Source: Pempheris klunzingeri
Taxonomy: Eukaryota > Chordata > Actinopteri > Acropomatiformes > Pempheridae
Assembly (NCBI RefSeq): GCF_042242105.1
Contig: NC_092027.1
Location: 18,004,259-18,068,258 of the forward strand
Direction of reading: 5' to 3'
DNA length: 64,000 nucleotides
A model generated the notes under the pieces. That model did not search any database. It was not told the origin of the DNA and worked only from the letters and a program-made list of their open reading frames with translations. A program made the position numbers and the translations under genes. Numbering within the stretch: position 1 is the first letter of the stretch; each line of letters starts with the position of its first letter. Shown one piece after another: positions 54,311 to 64,000 of this stretch.

Positions 54311-55677
54311 GCTGCGGCGGCTGTAGCTGAGACCTCTGTAGGCAAAGATGCTATTGCCGATGGCTTGCTCGACCTTTTGAGGCCAGCTATCCAACAGCTT
54401 GACTTACATGTACACTCAGTCAGGTAAATGTGATTCCTTATTAATCCTCAAAGTTATTTACTCACCGTTTTCTCCGCGCTAGCTACATCTGTCAATCCCG
54501 ACTATCGCGTGACTTGTCGATGTTTGTCGTCTTCTAAATCCACAGTTGAGATGTCACTTTTTATACATGTCAGCCAAAATCGTTCCCTAAGTTTGTGTTA
54601 GTCGCCTGGTCCGTCATGTTTTCTGCTGCTGTGTGTCACGTGGGATTTGTTTGAACCTTAACAGCTTCCGTTCTCATTTCATGAGTGGTTATTCTGTTTG
54701 GAAATGATGAGTAAACCCTGAGCCCTGCATTCTTCACTTTGTATCATCTGTCATTCCTCTGGATTAATGTGATTGCTTTATTCTTTGCAGAGAAAGCCAG
54801 GTAGAATTAAGAGAACACATAGACAATCTTGCCACAGGTAATTTGCAGATTAATGTCTGTTAAATCCTTGACTCAGATGCTTTCTTCTTTTCAAATTGCC
54901 CTTATCCTTATCCTAACTAAAATTTTGAAGTGCATCAGAGTATGTTTGCTAACCATGCTCACGTGTATCCTGTAATATACATTTTTTTTGCAGAGTTATG
55001 CAGGATAAATGAACATCAAAAGGTGGCTCTAGACCTCGACCCTTATGTAAAGAAGCTGCTGAATGCAAGACGTAGAGTTGTGCTAGTAAACAATATCCTG
55101 CAGAATGCTCAGGTCAGTGGCAAGCCTTGGGTGTAGAAGATTGTTAAAAATGAATGTGTCATGTGAAAGATGTTGCTCAGAGTAACAAAGCCACACAGAG
55201 GCAGCTATTTGAATAGATATTTTATAGAGCCAAATGTTTTCCTGGACTTTTTCACTGCCCTCTGGTGGCTGAAGGATTCACTTAATGCACCTTTAAATGT
55301 ACAATACAGCCAGTGCTGCACTACTACTGCATACAACTGCTACTACGTTGTACTACTGTTAGAGTATAACTTAAACATGTAGCAGCCTTAGTTGGAGTCC
55401 TACAACTGCTACTATTACAATGTACTCTACCATCATTACCAAAGCTATGACTGCACTACCATTACTACCACCACCAAAATACTGCTACAACTTGTACTGT
55501 AACTACTAATATCACCTCCAACTACTAGCCGGTACAAGCAACAAGATTACCTAAATGTTCTGTCCCCAGGAACGACTGAGGCGACTGAACCACAATGTGG
55601 CCAAGGAGACGGCACGAAGGAAGACGATGCTAGAGGCTTCAGGAGTGTTCACCTCCCGCTCTCCCAGTAAACCCTAA
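54308..55677 (+). CDS. snapin: SNAP-associated protein, snapin (BLOC-1 subunit)
   Basis: Four plus-strand exons with GT-AG borders: 54,308-54,423 (ATG), 54,791-54,837, 54,994-55,112, 55,570-55,677 (TAA). Total 129 aa, close to human (136). The helical core ESQVELREHIDNLATELCRI, DLDPYVKKLLNARRRVVLVN and RLRRLNHNVAKETARRKTML is almost identical to vertebrate SNAPIN and forms coiled coils. Snapin binds SNAP-25 and belongs to BLOC-1/BORC, acting in synaptic vesicle priming and lysosome transport. The PKA-target Ser in VRES (residue 41 here, 50 in human) is kept. The N-terminus is shorter and Ala-rich. A poly(A) signal AATAAA follows at about 55,805. Confidence 0.97.
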
Positions 55678-55802
55678 GGATCCTCCTCCTCCTCTTGCTC
55701 ACACATCAATACAGGAAACTGTAACACAAAGAGGACAAGTCTTCCTTTGATATTTGGTTAACTGTTTGTCTAATGACATGCTGATGTCCTGCACTGCTTT
55801 GT

Positions 55803-55812
55803 CTAATAAAAG
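55803..55812 (+). terminator. snapin: snapin poly(A) signal
   Basis: CTAATAAAAG about 130 bases after the snapin stop codon: a canonical AATAAA in the expected place. Confidence 0.7.
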
Positions 55813-57949
55813 TCTGGGCTGCTATCTGCTTTGGGCTAAGCAGCTCGGTTGCTGTCTAGTCTTGTGTTACTGACGAGCTCAGGATGCAGCATAGATGCCA
55901 GCTCTTGGCCTGAGTAAGCTTGTGGACTAAAATAACATATGGAAGCATCAAAGGCTTTAAAACTGGTTAGTTGGTCTTCATGTCTTCTACCCTCTGATGT
56001 TGTGTGCATGATTATTGAGATTCTCACCCTTGACAGTAAAATGATGACCATATGCAGCTTTGTTAATGAACCTACTTCCACCAATCCACCAACTGAATGA
56101 CTCCTGACATTGCCTCCAGACATTTTTTTCAGTTCTGAAAACCCTACCGTCCTTATTACTTATCTTCTACGTGATTATGATATTAAGCATTCTTGAATGA
56201 TATTGTTTCAAGTATACATGTATCTGTAGCACATTGCCCCTGTAGACCTGTCAGTCTACTGCAGTATCAGTAACCTGTCAAACAGTATTGGTCTGACAAT
56301 ACATAAATTATTATTTGTTTCTGTGACTTTTACAGTACTGGCAGACGAGCCACGTGTCGTCCTACAGGGCACTGGAAGTGAGGAAATAGTGACGCTTTTT
56401 GTAACTGTGCAATTTTATAGGTTTGGCATTTGAGCATAGTGTTGCCCTCAAAGAACATACATGGCAAAAGATTTAAATTTATTAAAATAAGAGCTTAGGT
56501 GATCTCTACAGGACACAGCAGCGGGTTCAGACTAAGCTACTATTTCTGTCTAAACTGTACCCGTTTAAACTGCATTTTCTGAAGACAGTAATGGGGTCTA
56601 GGTGGTCATGTGACTTCAACCCAGACATCACATGTTTAAACCAGTCTTAAGTTTTAAACCACAGCTAACTAAGGGAGTTAGTTAGCTCCTGTTCTGTCTT
56701 TGTTAAAAAGTACAGACAGGTTCCACTCCTTAGTTTCCAAGCCTTGAAAGCTCTCCTGACATAAATGTGTTGTAGCAAATCAACACTAAGCATAATGATA
56801 TTAGTTTAATATTAGATGATGGAGTTGAAACTTAATGGGTAGATTGTCTACCCATTAATGTAGAATGTGTTATGAGTATGCAACATAACAATGCTACATT
56901 ACACTTGTATGTTCAGTTTTTTTATGATATGATTTTTTTCATTGCTTCTTTCTATATGTTTATAAAGGACACATTACTGTCATGGTCTCCTCTTTTTGAG
57001 TATATGCAGAAATTGTTCCTAAATGACACATTTCCCAACATTCTGATGAAAATAAGGAGAAACCAGTCATGCTTATTGCACCCCACAAAATTAAGATGTT
57101 GTAAGCAGAGCCTTAAGAACAGTGGGGTCAAGTGTGTGGTGCTATATGAAATATATCTTGCCATGATGCTATGACCTATTCCTAATTCCTAATAATTTAT
57201 TGAATTTTAGTAATTTGGGGCAACTGATTGTTGAGTTGTGTTGAGTTTAAAAACCTGCCTCATTTAAACCCAATTATTAATTTGTTTTTAGAATGTAATT
57301 CTGCTATGTATTGCATTCTTGCCTGTAGACAAATGGTTCTTCTTTTCATGTTCAGATGATCTATTGCGACCAGCCCATAGTACTGAAGGTACATCAGCTT
57401 GGTAATTATTTTGAATTAATTGGAAGTGCACTAACAGAACACCTGTCTCTATTTTTCTCATAAGTAATGCCAAACAAGATAAAACATAATGCACTGAAGA
57501 AATTATAGGAAATATTCAACCACAACATTTTGGAAATGGTCACCAAATCTTTTGTCTGGGGACCATGAGCATTCCTGTATCTTTAAAATAGAATAAGATA
57601 AGAGAGACTTTATAATATATAGTAATATGGAATATTTTTGCAAATACTAGCATATCAGTATGTCCATTAGTGGTGGCGCTCCCCTCATCGTCCTGAAAAT
57701 CTAGCGTTGATTCCCTCGGGCCTGAAGGAGGGTGAGGGGTCTCAGACAAAACAAGGACAGAAGCTGGGGAGGAGTGGCTCAAACGCTCAATCTGGAATCG
57801 TTTTCATGTCAGCCATAGAGTCAGAGCTAGCGACTGCTACTCAAATAACTGTGTGAGTGAGCATGTGTGTGTCGGGGGCGGGTGGGGGCTAATCTCCACG
57901 GCGCCACCTTAAAAAAACAGTCTTGCAGACCTGTCAATCCAGACGAAGC
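55813..57949. other. intergenic, nothing recognised
   Basis: No exon chain or named repeat was seen. Short open frames show no family motif. Confidence 0.45.
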
Positions 57950-58331
57950 AGACAGACTCTGGCGCGCGGCCCTGCTGTGACAACCGCTCCGTGATTGGCT
58001 GGGGACGGCAGCCCCCGTGAGACCTCACTGCCTATTGGCTGCAGCACGTCCAGACACTGACGCGCACGAAGTCTCCTCTCTATTGTTGTTGCGGCGTGCG
58101 CGAGAGGAGTGGACAGGATACACGAGGAGACAGTGGGGCTGATGAAAGGACAGAACAGCTGAGGAACATCGTCCAGCGCAGTCCCACAGATGAGGAACCA
58201 GCAGTAGGTCGTTATATCAGAGCTGTGGAAGCACACAGGTCCGAGCACACACGGAGACAACACGTCCGGAGTTAAAGCGGAGGGCTCCGCGGTCTTTCTG
58301 TCCAAGTTCTTCTCTACAGTCCGGCTCATGT
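57950..58331 (+). promoter_or_regulatory. GC-rich promoter and probable first exon of a downstream gene
   Basis: A CpG-rich stretch with two inverted CCAAT boxes (ATTGG at 57,993 and 58,034) and no TATA box. It ends in CAGTCCGGCTCATGT followed by a strong donor GTAAGT at 58,332. This would be a mostly 5' UTR first exon on the plus strand. The next exon was not identified before the repeats at 59,329, so the gene cannot be named. Confidence 0.5.
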
Positions 58332-59328
58332 GTAAGTACACACCATTTATCACCTTCTTGGCTTTCCTCTGCTCTCGCCATTTTTGAAACAACAGAGAAT
58401 ACGAGGGAAGTCTGTCAGGAATAGCTTGCGAAATTGTTGCTTACTGTAACCATTTTTTTAGACCGTTATGCGGACTCGTCTTTGAGCGGTAACGTTACTG
58501 TGAATACTGGCGGACATTGTACTTTGTATTCTGCTTTTCTTGTTTCCCTCTATTCGTCCAGTTTCAGCCAGCCCGGTCGGCGTCGACGTCGGAGAGACGA
58601 ACGCTGTGTGTTCTCCGTGTTTCTGTATGAGATGAACTGGTTAGAGCACGCTGAGACAGTGCAGTTCGTGACGCATGTCATCCACCATGGGGTGTCGGTG
58701 AAGTGAATGTGTGGCTGGAAAGTGCTCAGGTCGTGTTGGGTGCACAGGCATCAGTCCTCTTCAGTCCTCATCAGTCCTCATCAGTCCTCATGTCAAGTGT
58801 GGTGTCCTCCGGGTGTCTCACGCTAGGCCCTGCATGATAAGCAGCGCGTTTAGGAGGAGACATGCTTTGTTAGGGTGTTAGTAGCAACAGTTACGTGAGA
58901 CTGTCAGCATGTAGGCTGCTTATATGTGTTGTTATGCTGTAATAAAGGAGCATGTTGAAGGACACCTCACTGGTGTGTTACAGTATGTTTGGTTGCAGAT
59001 GTAGCATACATTCACATATGAAAACTGCTTAGACAAAGCTTGAATGCTCAAATGTGCAATTTCAGAGTGCATGTATGTTATATGTGTGCCAGCCTGTATT
59101 TTTCAAAGGTGCAAAGTAACTAAGTGTCATTCACACACTGTGCTGTACAGTTTGGAAATACTTGATATGGCTTTAGAGTTCTTCAGCCAAACTAGATTGC
59201 ATAATGTAATATTGTAGTGTTTATTATGTAAATATTTTTGATGCAACATTTCGTATTGCATTAACTATAGTAGAGGACTGAGAGAATCTGTAACTATTCA
59301 TGTCAGCCAATTTTGTGCTTAAATCAAA
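58332..59328. other. probable first intron of the gene starting near 58,100
   Basis: No second exon was recognised. A short tandem TCAGTCCTCA repeat (about four units) lies at 58,750-58,792. Confidence 0.4.
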
Positions 59329-59556
59329 AGTAAATGGTCTGTGCCTTTCTAGTGATTTCAACTACTCAAAACGCTTCTACATTCACACATCATTCATCCA
59401 GGAGGAATCTAAGTTGGAGGAGACTAGTCTTTCACACACATTCACACATTGAAGCTATGGTATGCTGCACTTCAACATGCTGACTTAGAAGAGCCAGGGA
59501 TCGAACCACTGACCTTCTGATTGATGGACAACCCACTTGAGCCACAGCTGCCCCAC
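59329..59556 (-). mobile_element. tRNA-derived SINE copy
   Basis: Reverse complement of the SINE head and body: GGATCGAACC (B box) near 59,498, TTCTGATTGATGGACAACCCA and a degraded A box at the right end, and the TAAATGGTCTG end at the left. It adjoins the L2 sequence that starts at about 59,557. Confidence 0.75.
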
Positions 59557-61094
59557 GATCCAAGATTCCCCACATGAGCAAGCATCAGATATTAGGCAAC
59601 AGTGGCAGCAAAAACTACCCTTTAGCGGGAAGAAACCTCAAACAGAAACAGGCTCAGAGCGGGGGGGGGCTTTCTGTCGGGGTTCATGCTGGGTCGAAGT
59701 TGGACAGAGAGGGGAGGAGGAGGGGGGGCACAACAAAAAACAACCAAGATAATAACAGAAACTATAGTACTGACAATAGGAATATGACTAATAATGAGCA
59801 ATATGGTAACAGTGAAAAACATGACAATAGTTAATATATGAATAATAATAACATGACTAATATTCCTAAACCAGGACCAGGATCCACAGGAACCAGAGAG
59901 ATGAGAAAAGCACAGAAAGGCTCCGGGGAAGATACCAAGTTAGTAACAGACATTAAAGAGACATGAAGCAGAAGGATGGAGGGGAGGAGAGAGGAGCCTA
60001 GTGCATCATGGGAGTCCCCCAGCAGTCTAGGCCTATAGCAGCATAACTAGGGGCTGGTCCAAGGCCTGATCCAGCCCTAAACTATAGGCTTTATCACAAA
60101 GGAAGGTTTTTAGTCTACTCTTAAATGTAGAGAGGGTGTCTGCCCCCCGAACCCAAACTGGAAGGAGATTCCACAGGAGAGGAGCCTGATAGCTGAAAGC
60201 TCTGGCTCCATCACTACTTTAGAGGACTTTAGGAACCACCAGTAGGCCTGCTTTGCAGTGCTCTAGTGGGGTAGTACGGTACTATGAGCTCTTTAAGATA
60301 TGATGGAGCCTGACCATTAAGAACCTTGTAGGTGAGGAGAAGGATTTTAAACTCTATTCTAGATTTTACTGGAAGCCAATGAAGAGAAGCCAGTACAGGA
60401 GAAATATGATCTCTTCTCTTAGTTCTCATCAGAACACGAGCAGCAGCGTTCTGGACCAGCTGGAGAGTCTTTAAGGACTTATTGGGGAAGCCTGATAATA
60501 AGGAACAGAAATAATCCAACCTGGAAGTGGCAAATGCATGGACTAATTTTTCTGCATCATTTATAGACAGGGTGGACCTGATTTTAGCAATATTATGTAG
60601 ATGGAAAAAGGCAGTTCTGGAAATATGTTTAATGTGGGAGTTAAAGGACAAATCCTGATCAAAGATAACTCCCAGATTCCTCACAGTGGAGTTGGAGGCC
60701 AGAGTAATGCCATCCAGAGCAGCTATATTGTTAGAAAATGTGTCCTTAAGGTGTTTAGGGCCGAGCAGAATAACTTCATTTTTATTTGAGTTTAGCAGCA
60801 GAAAATTGCTGCTCATCCAGGACTTTATGTCCTTAAGGCAGACTTGGAGTTTAGTCAAGTGATTGGATTCATCTGGCTTTATTGATAAGTATAATTGGGT
60901 ATCATCTGCATAACAGTAGAAATTAATGGAGTGTTTCCTGATAATATTACCCAGAGGAAGCACATATAAGGTAAATAATATCGGTCCAAGCACTGAACCT
61001 TGTGGAACTCCATGTCTTAACTTTAGTGTGGACAGAGGACTCATTGTAAATGTGTACAAACCTAATAAATCTAATAAATAGGACTCCTTATTAT
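59557..61094 (-). mobile_element. L2-clade LINE, 3' part (RT C-terminal half and 3' UTR)
   Basis: Minus-strand element half: an open frame at 60,229-61,116 then an L2 3' UTR down to 59,557. The extreme 3' tail is missing, replaced by the SINE. The 5' half of the same copy resumes at 62,281 beyond an inserted plus-strand L2 3' end. Confidence 0.88.
60229..61094 (-). pseudogene. L2 reverse transcriptase, palm to C-terminus
   Basis: The frame contains HGVPQGSVLGPILFTLY, the catalytic CYADDTQLYLS, then [21 protein letters not shown] and [20 protein letters not shown], a typical L2 RT C-terminal half. The fingers region upstream is missing, and the frame runs into the inserted element, so it is not functional. 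Confidence 0.9.
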
Positions 61095-62280
61095 AACTCC
61101 TTATTATCAGACTCAACAGCTTTTAAGAGACATTTAAGAGTAGACTAAAAACCTTCCTTTGTGATAAAGCCTATAGTTTAGGGCTGGCTCAGGCCTTGGA
61201 CCAGCCCCTAGTTATGCTGCTGTAGGCTTAGACTGCCGGGGGACTCCCATGATGCACCGGGCTCCTCTCTCTTCCTCTTCCTCTCCATCCTTCTGCTTCA
61301 TGTCTCTTTAATGTCTTTTACTAACTTGGTATCTTCCCCGGAGCCTTTCTGTGCTTTTCTCATCTCTCAGGTTCCTGTGGATCCTGGTCCTGGTTCTCCT
61401 GCTGTGGTTCTCTGGCTTCATGAATCACTGCTGTGGATTGTCAGCCACTCGTCATGTTTTTCAGTGCTACCTCCCTCTTTCAGTCATTAACTGGAGGTAA
61501 TTCTCTCTGTGCAGCTTCCCCACTTGAAAAGGACGATCCCTTACACACGGGCTCGAGTTGGATTCCACTCAAATAACCGCTGTAGATTTTTCCTTCTTTT
61601 ATTTTGCAGTTTGTTTAGAAATTAAGTGGCATGGTTTCAAGGTGAAAAACCGACTGCCACCCGGATTTTGTGTTGAGATCGGTCCTGCACAGTTTGACAC
61701 AGCAACTCTCCGCAGCGTTTTTGAATGATATCTTTTGTACTTTTGTTTGTCCATGGCTTCCTTCTTCATCAGCCTTTCCCCCAGGTGCCGTGTGCGCCCG
61801 TTTTTTTATTCCAGGTAGCAACCCCGTGGCCGCAGATTGGTTCCGCCCCCACTGTTGCCGTTTACTCCCTTTAGAACTCCTGTTTGACGCCACAGCTACC
61901 ATATTACTAATTTATTAGTCACATTCCTATTGTCAGTGCTATAGTTGCTGTTAGTATATTGGTTGCTGTTTATTTTGTCTCTCTCTCTCTCTCTGTCCAA
62001 CCTCCACCTAACACAGACCCCGACAGAAAGCCCCCCCCCTCTGAGCCAGGTTCTGTTTGAGGTTTCTTCCCGTTAAAGAGGAGTTCTTCCTCCACTGTTT
62101 CCTAATATAATATCTGATGCTGCACATGTGGGGATTCTTGAATCCTTAATGTTGAATTCCTGAATCGTTGGGTCTCTCTCTAATTAAAGAGTTTGGTCTA
62201 GACCTGCTCTTTATGTAAAGCATCTTGAGATAACGCTGTTGTGAATTGGCGCTATATAAATAAAGATTGATTGATTGATT
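61095..62280 (+). mobile_element. L2-like LINE 3' UTR inserted into an antisense L2
   Basis: Plus strand: AAGAGTAGACTAAAAACCTTCC ... AGTTTGGTCTAGACCTGC ... ending in the ATTGATTGATTG tail at 62,280. It splits the minus-strand L2. Between about 61,515 and 61,885 it has ~370 bases with no match in the other L2 3' UTR at 59,557-60,228. Confidence 0.82.
61981..61997. repeat. short CT repeat
   Basis: CTCTCTCTCTCTCTCT within the inserted L2 3' UTR. Confidence 0.8.
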
Positions 62281-63800
62281 GGTCTAGGAGACAAGTTGAT
62301 GGTCTGGATGAGGAAATTAGTCAGAAAGCCAGTTCAAGAAGATCAATTAGAGAAAAACAGTCTAAATGCACATTAAGCCCAACAGCTGTTTCCCTGATTC
62401 CTGAGTTTGAGGTTGAATCAGAGCCTGTTGAGGGCAGGAGGTGATGAGTTTAGTCTCAAATAGTCAGAATTGTATCATTAAAGAAGCTCATGAAGTCGTT
62501 GCTACTGAGCTCTAAAGGATCACAAGAATCAGTGGAGTTCTGGCTCTTTGTCAGCCTGGCTAACGTGCTGAACAGAAATCTAGCGCTGTTTTTATTTTCT
62601 TCCACCAGTGAGGAGTAATAGGCAGCTCTGGCATTACAGAGGGCCTTTCTATAGGTTTTCACACTGTCTTGCCAGATTAAGCGGGATTCTTCTAATTCGG
62701 TGGCACGCCATGTCCTTTCAAGTTTTAATGAATTGTGCTTAAGTTTGCAGGTCTGGTAATTAGACCAAGGAGCTTGTCTCTTTTCTTTAATTATCTTCTT
62801 TTTTAGAGGGGCGATGGAGGCGAGTGTCATTCGCAGGGAGCCGGCAGCACTATGGACCAGATAATCGATGTGGGAGGGGCTAAGATTACCATAGGGGTCT
62901 TCTATTGTATGGAGACATGGCATTAGCTTAAATACTGAAGGAATCACTTCCTTAAATTTGGCAACAGCACCATCAGACAGGAATCTAGTGAGGACATTTT
63001 TGTCATATGGTTCATAGTCCAGTAAGAAGAAATCAAAGTTATCAGGTAATGGTCCGATAGAATAGAGTTTTGGGGGAAGACTGTTAGCTGTTCAGTTTCT
63101 ACACCATATGTCAGAACAAGGTCAAGGGTGTGGTTAAAGCAGTGAGGGGGTCCATCTACACTCTGGGAGAAGCCAATTGAGTCCAACAGTGAGATGAAAG
63201 CAGTGCTCAGACCATCATTACCATCGTCCACATGAATATTAAAGTCACCTACTATAATTACTTTATCTGCACTGAGGACTACATTTGATAGAAACTCTGA
63301 GAATTCAGTTATGAATTCAGAGTTTGGACCAGGAGGGCGGTACACTGTAACTAATAGGACTGGGTTTAGTGTTTTCCTGGTTGGATGTGAGAGACTAAGA
63401 ACAAGGCTTTCAAATGAATTAGAGTTGAGTTTAGGTCTAGGTTTGATTAATAAACCAAATGGCTGCAGCTCCACCTCCTCGTCCAGAGTCTGGAGGAATA
63501 TGAGTATTAGTATGACTGGGGGGAGTGGCTTCATTAAGGCTAACATACTCTTCATGGTGCAGTCAGGTTTCTGTCAGACACAATAAATCAATATGATGGT
63601 GTGATATCAGATCATTTACTAAAACAGCTTTGGATGGCAGAGATGTGATGTTTAAAAGTCCACATTCAACTCTGCTGTCCTGTTCGACAGTGGAGATATT
63701 AACTTTGATTAGGTTTTTCTTATGCTTTATGCTTATGCTTAATGCTTTAAAACTCACCAGGAGTGCAGCGGCGCGTCTCAGCAGCACGTCTCAGTAGTGT
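62281..63800 (-). mobile_element. L2-clade LINE, 5' part (endonuclease half)
   Basis: Minus-strand sequence with the endonuclease and linker, nearly identical to 44,793-45,920. It ends next to the inserted L2 tail, at the CLLDP codons. Confidence 0.88.
62456..63555 (-). pseudogene. L2 endonuclease and linker region, frameshifted
   Basis: 63,555-62,944 gives the AP-type endonuclease ([34 protein letters not shown]). A frameshift follows, then 62,947-62,456 gives the linker. One more codon block (NARAAYYSSL) is kept here than in the chtop-intron copy. Confidence 0.88.
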
Positions 63801-64000
63801 CCACTTCTATTTTCGACGCTGGCTGTGGCCGAACCATGTCAAGCAGCACAGAGCGGATGAGGCGGACAGGAACTCAGACAACAAGTTCCAACAAGCAGCA
63901 GACTTGGATCAAATTTCACAACATTACATCAACATTACGTCACAACCAATGGCACAAAGCCAGAAGTCAACCGGTCAGAGCAGGGTCAGATAACATTTGT

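Noticed and set aside
57934-58392. 152-residue minus-strand frame in the GC-rich region
   Set aside because: Open by GC content; the plus-strand donor and CCAAT layout point the other way, and no family is recognisable.

Overview
This is vertebrate nuclear DNA, almost certainly from a teleost fish. Genes are spread over short GT-AG exons with small introns. Non-coding DNA is full of fish-type repeats (L2/Rex1/Rex3-like LINEs, Tc1/mariner elements, a tRNA-derived SINE, CA and poly-C tracts). The proteins read through the exons match vertebrate GATAD2B, TXNIP, CHTOP and SNAPIN. GATAD2B, CHTOP and SNAPIN are neighbours in human 1q21.3, which supports the orthology calls.

Layout. 1-14,830: the 3' half of gatad2b (+ strand, six coding exons, p66-type GATA zinc finger), then a long probable 3' UTR carrying a Tc1-like transposon. 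15,183-19,161: a Rex1/L2-like LINE (+) inserted into the 3' UTR of an older antisense member of its own family. 19,162-27,700: gene-poor, with a SINE, a TA-flanked MITE and satellite tracts. 27,740-31,000: txnip (- strand, six coding exons, 396 aa) with a TATA box, CCAAT boxes and a carbohydrate-response-like element. 31,980-35,000: LINE and hAT relics. 35,885-40,740: a spliced, apparently non-coding minus-strand gene whose introns hold several H/ACA-type snoRNA candidates, so a snoRNA host gene. 44,534-52,048: chtop (- strand, six coding segments, 246 aa), with one intron made almost entirely of an L2 element. 54,308-55,810: snapin (+, four exons, 129 aa), divergent from chtop across a shared promoter. 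57,950-58,330: a GC-rich probable promoter and first exon of a gene running out of the window. 59,329-63,800: a SINE and an L2 copy interrupted by an oppositely oriented L2 3' end.

The protein genes are unrelated in pathway: gatad2b is a NuRD chromatin subunit, txnip a glucose-responsive alpha-arrestin, chtop an mRNA-export and arginine-methylation factor, snapin a BLOC-1/SNARE partner. The most novel item is the snoRNA host gene. The most instructive genome-structure items are the self-nested LINE with a precisely readable empty site and the L2 whose tail abuts (and appears to help form) the chtop exon 5 splice donor. All splice sites, folds and alignments were read by eye.
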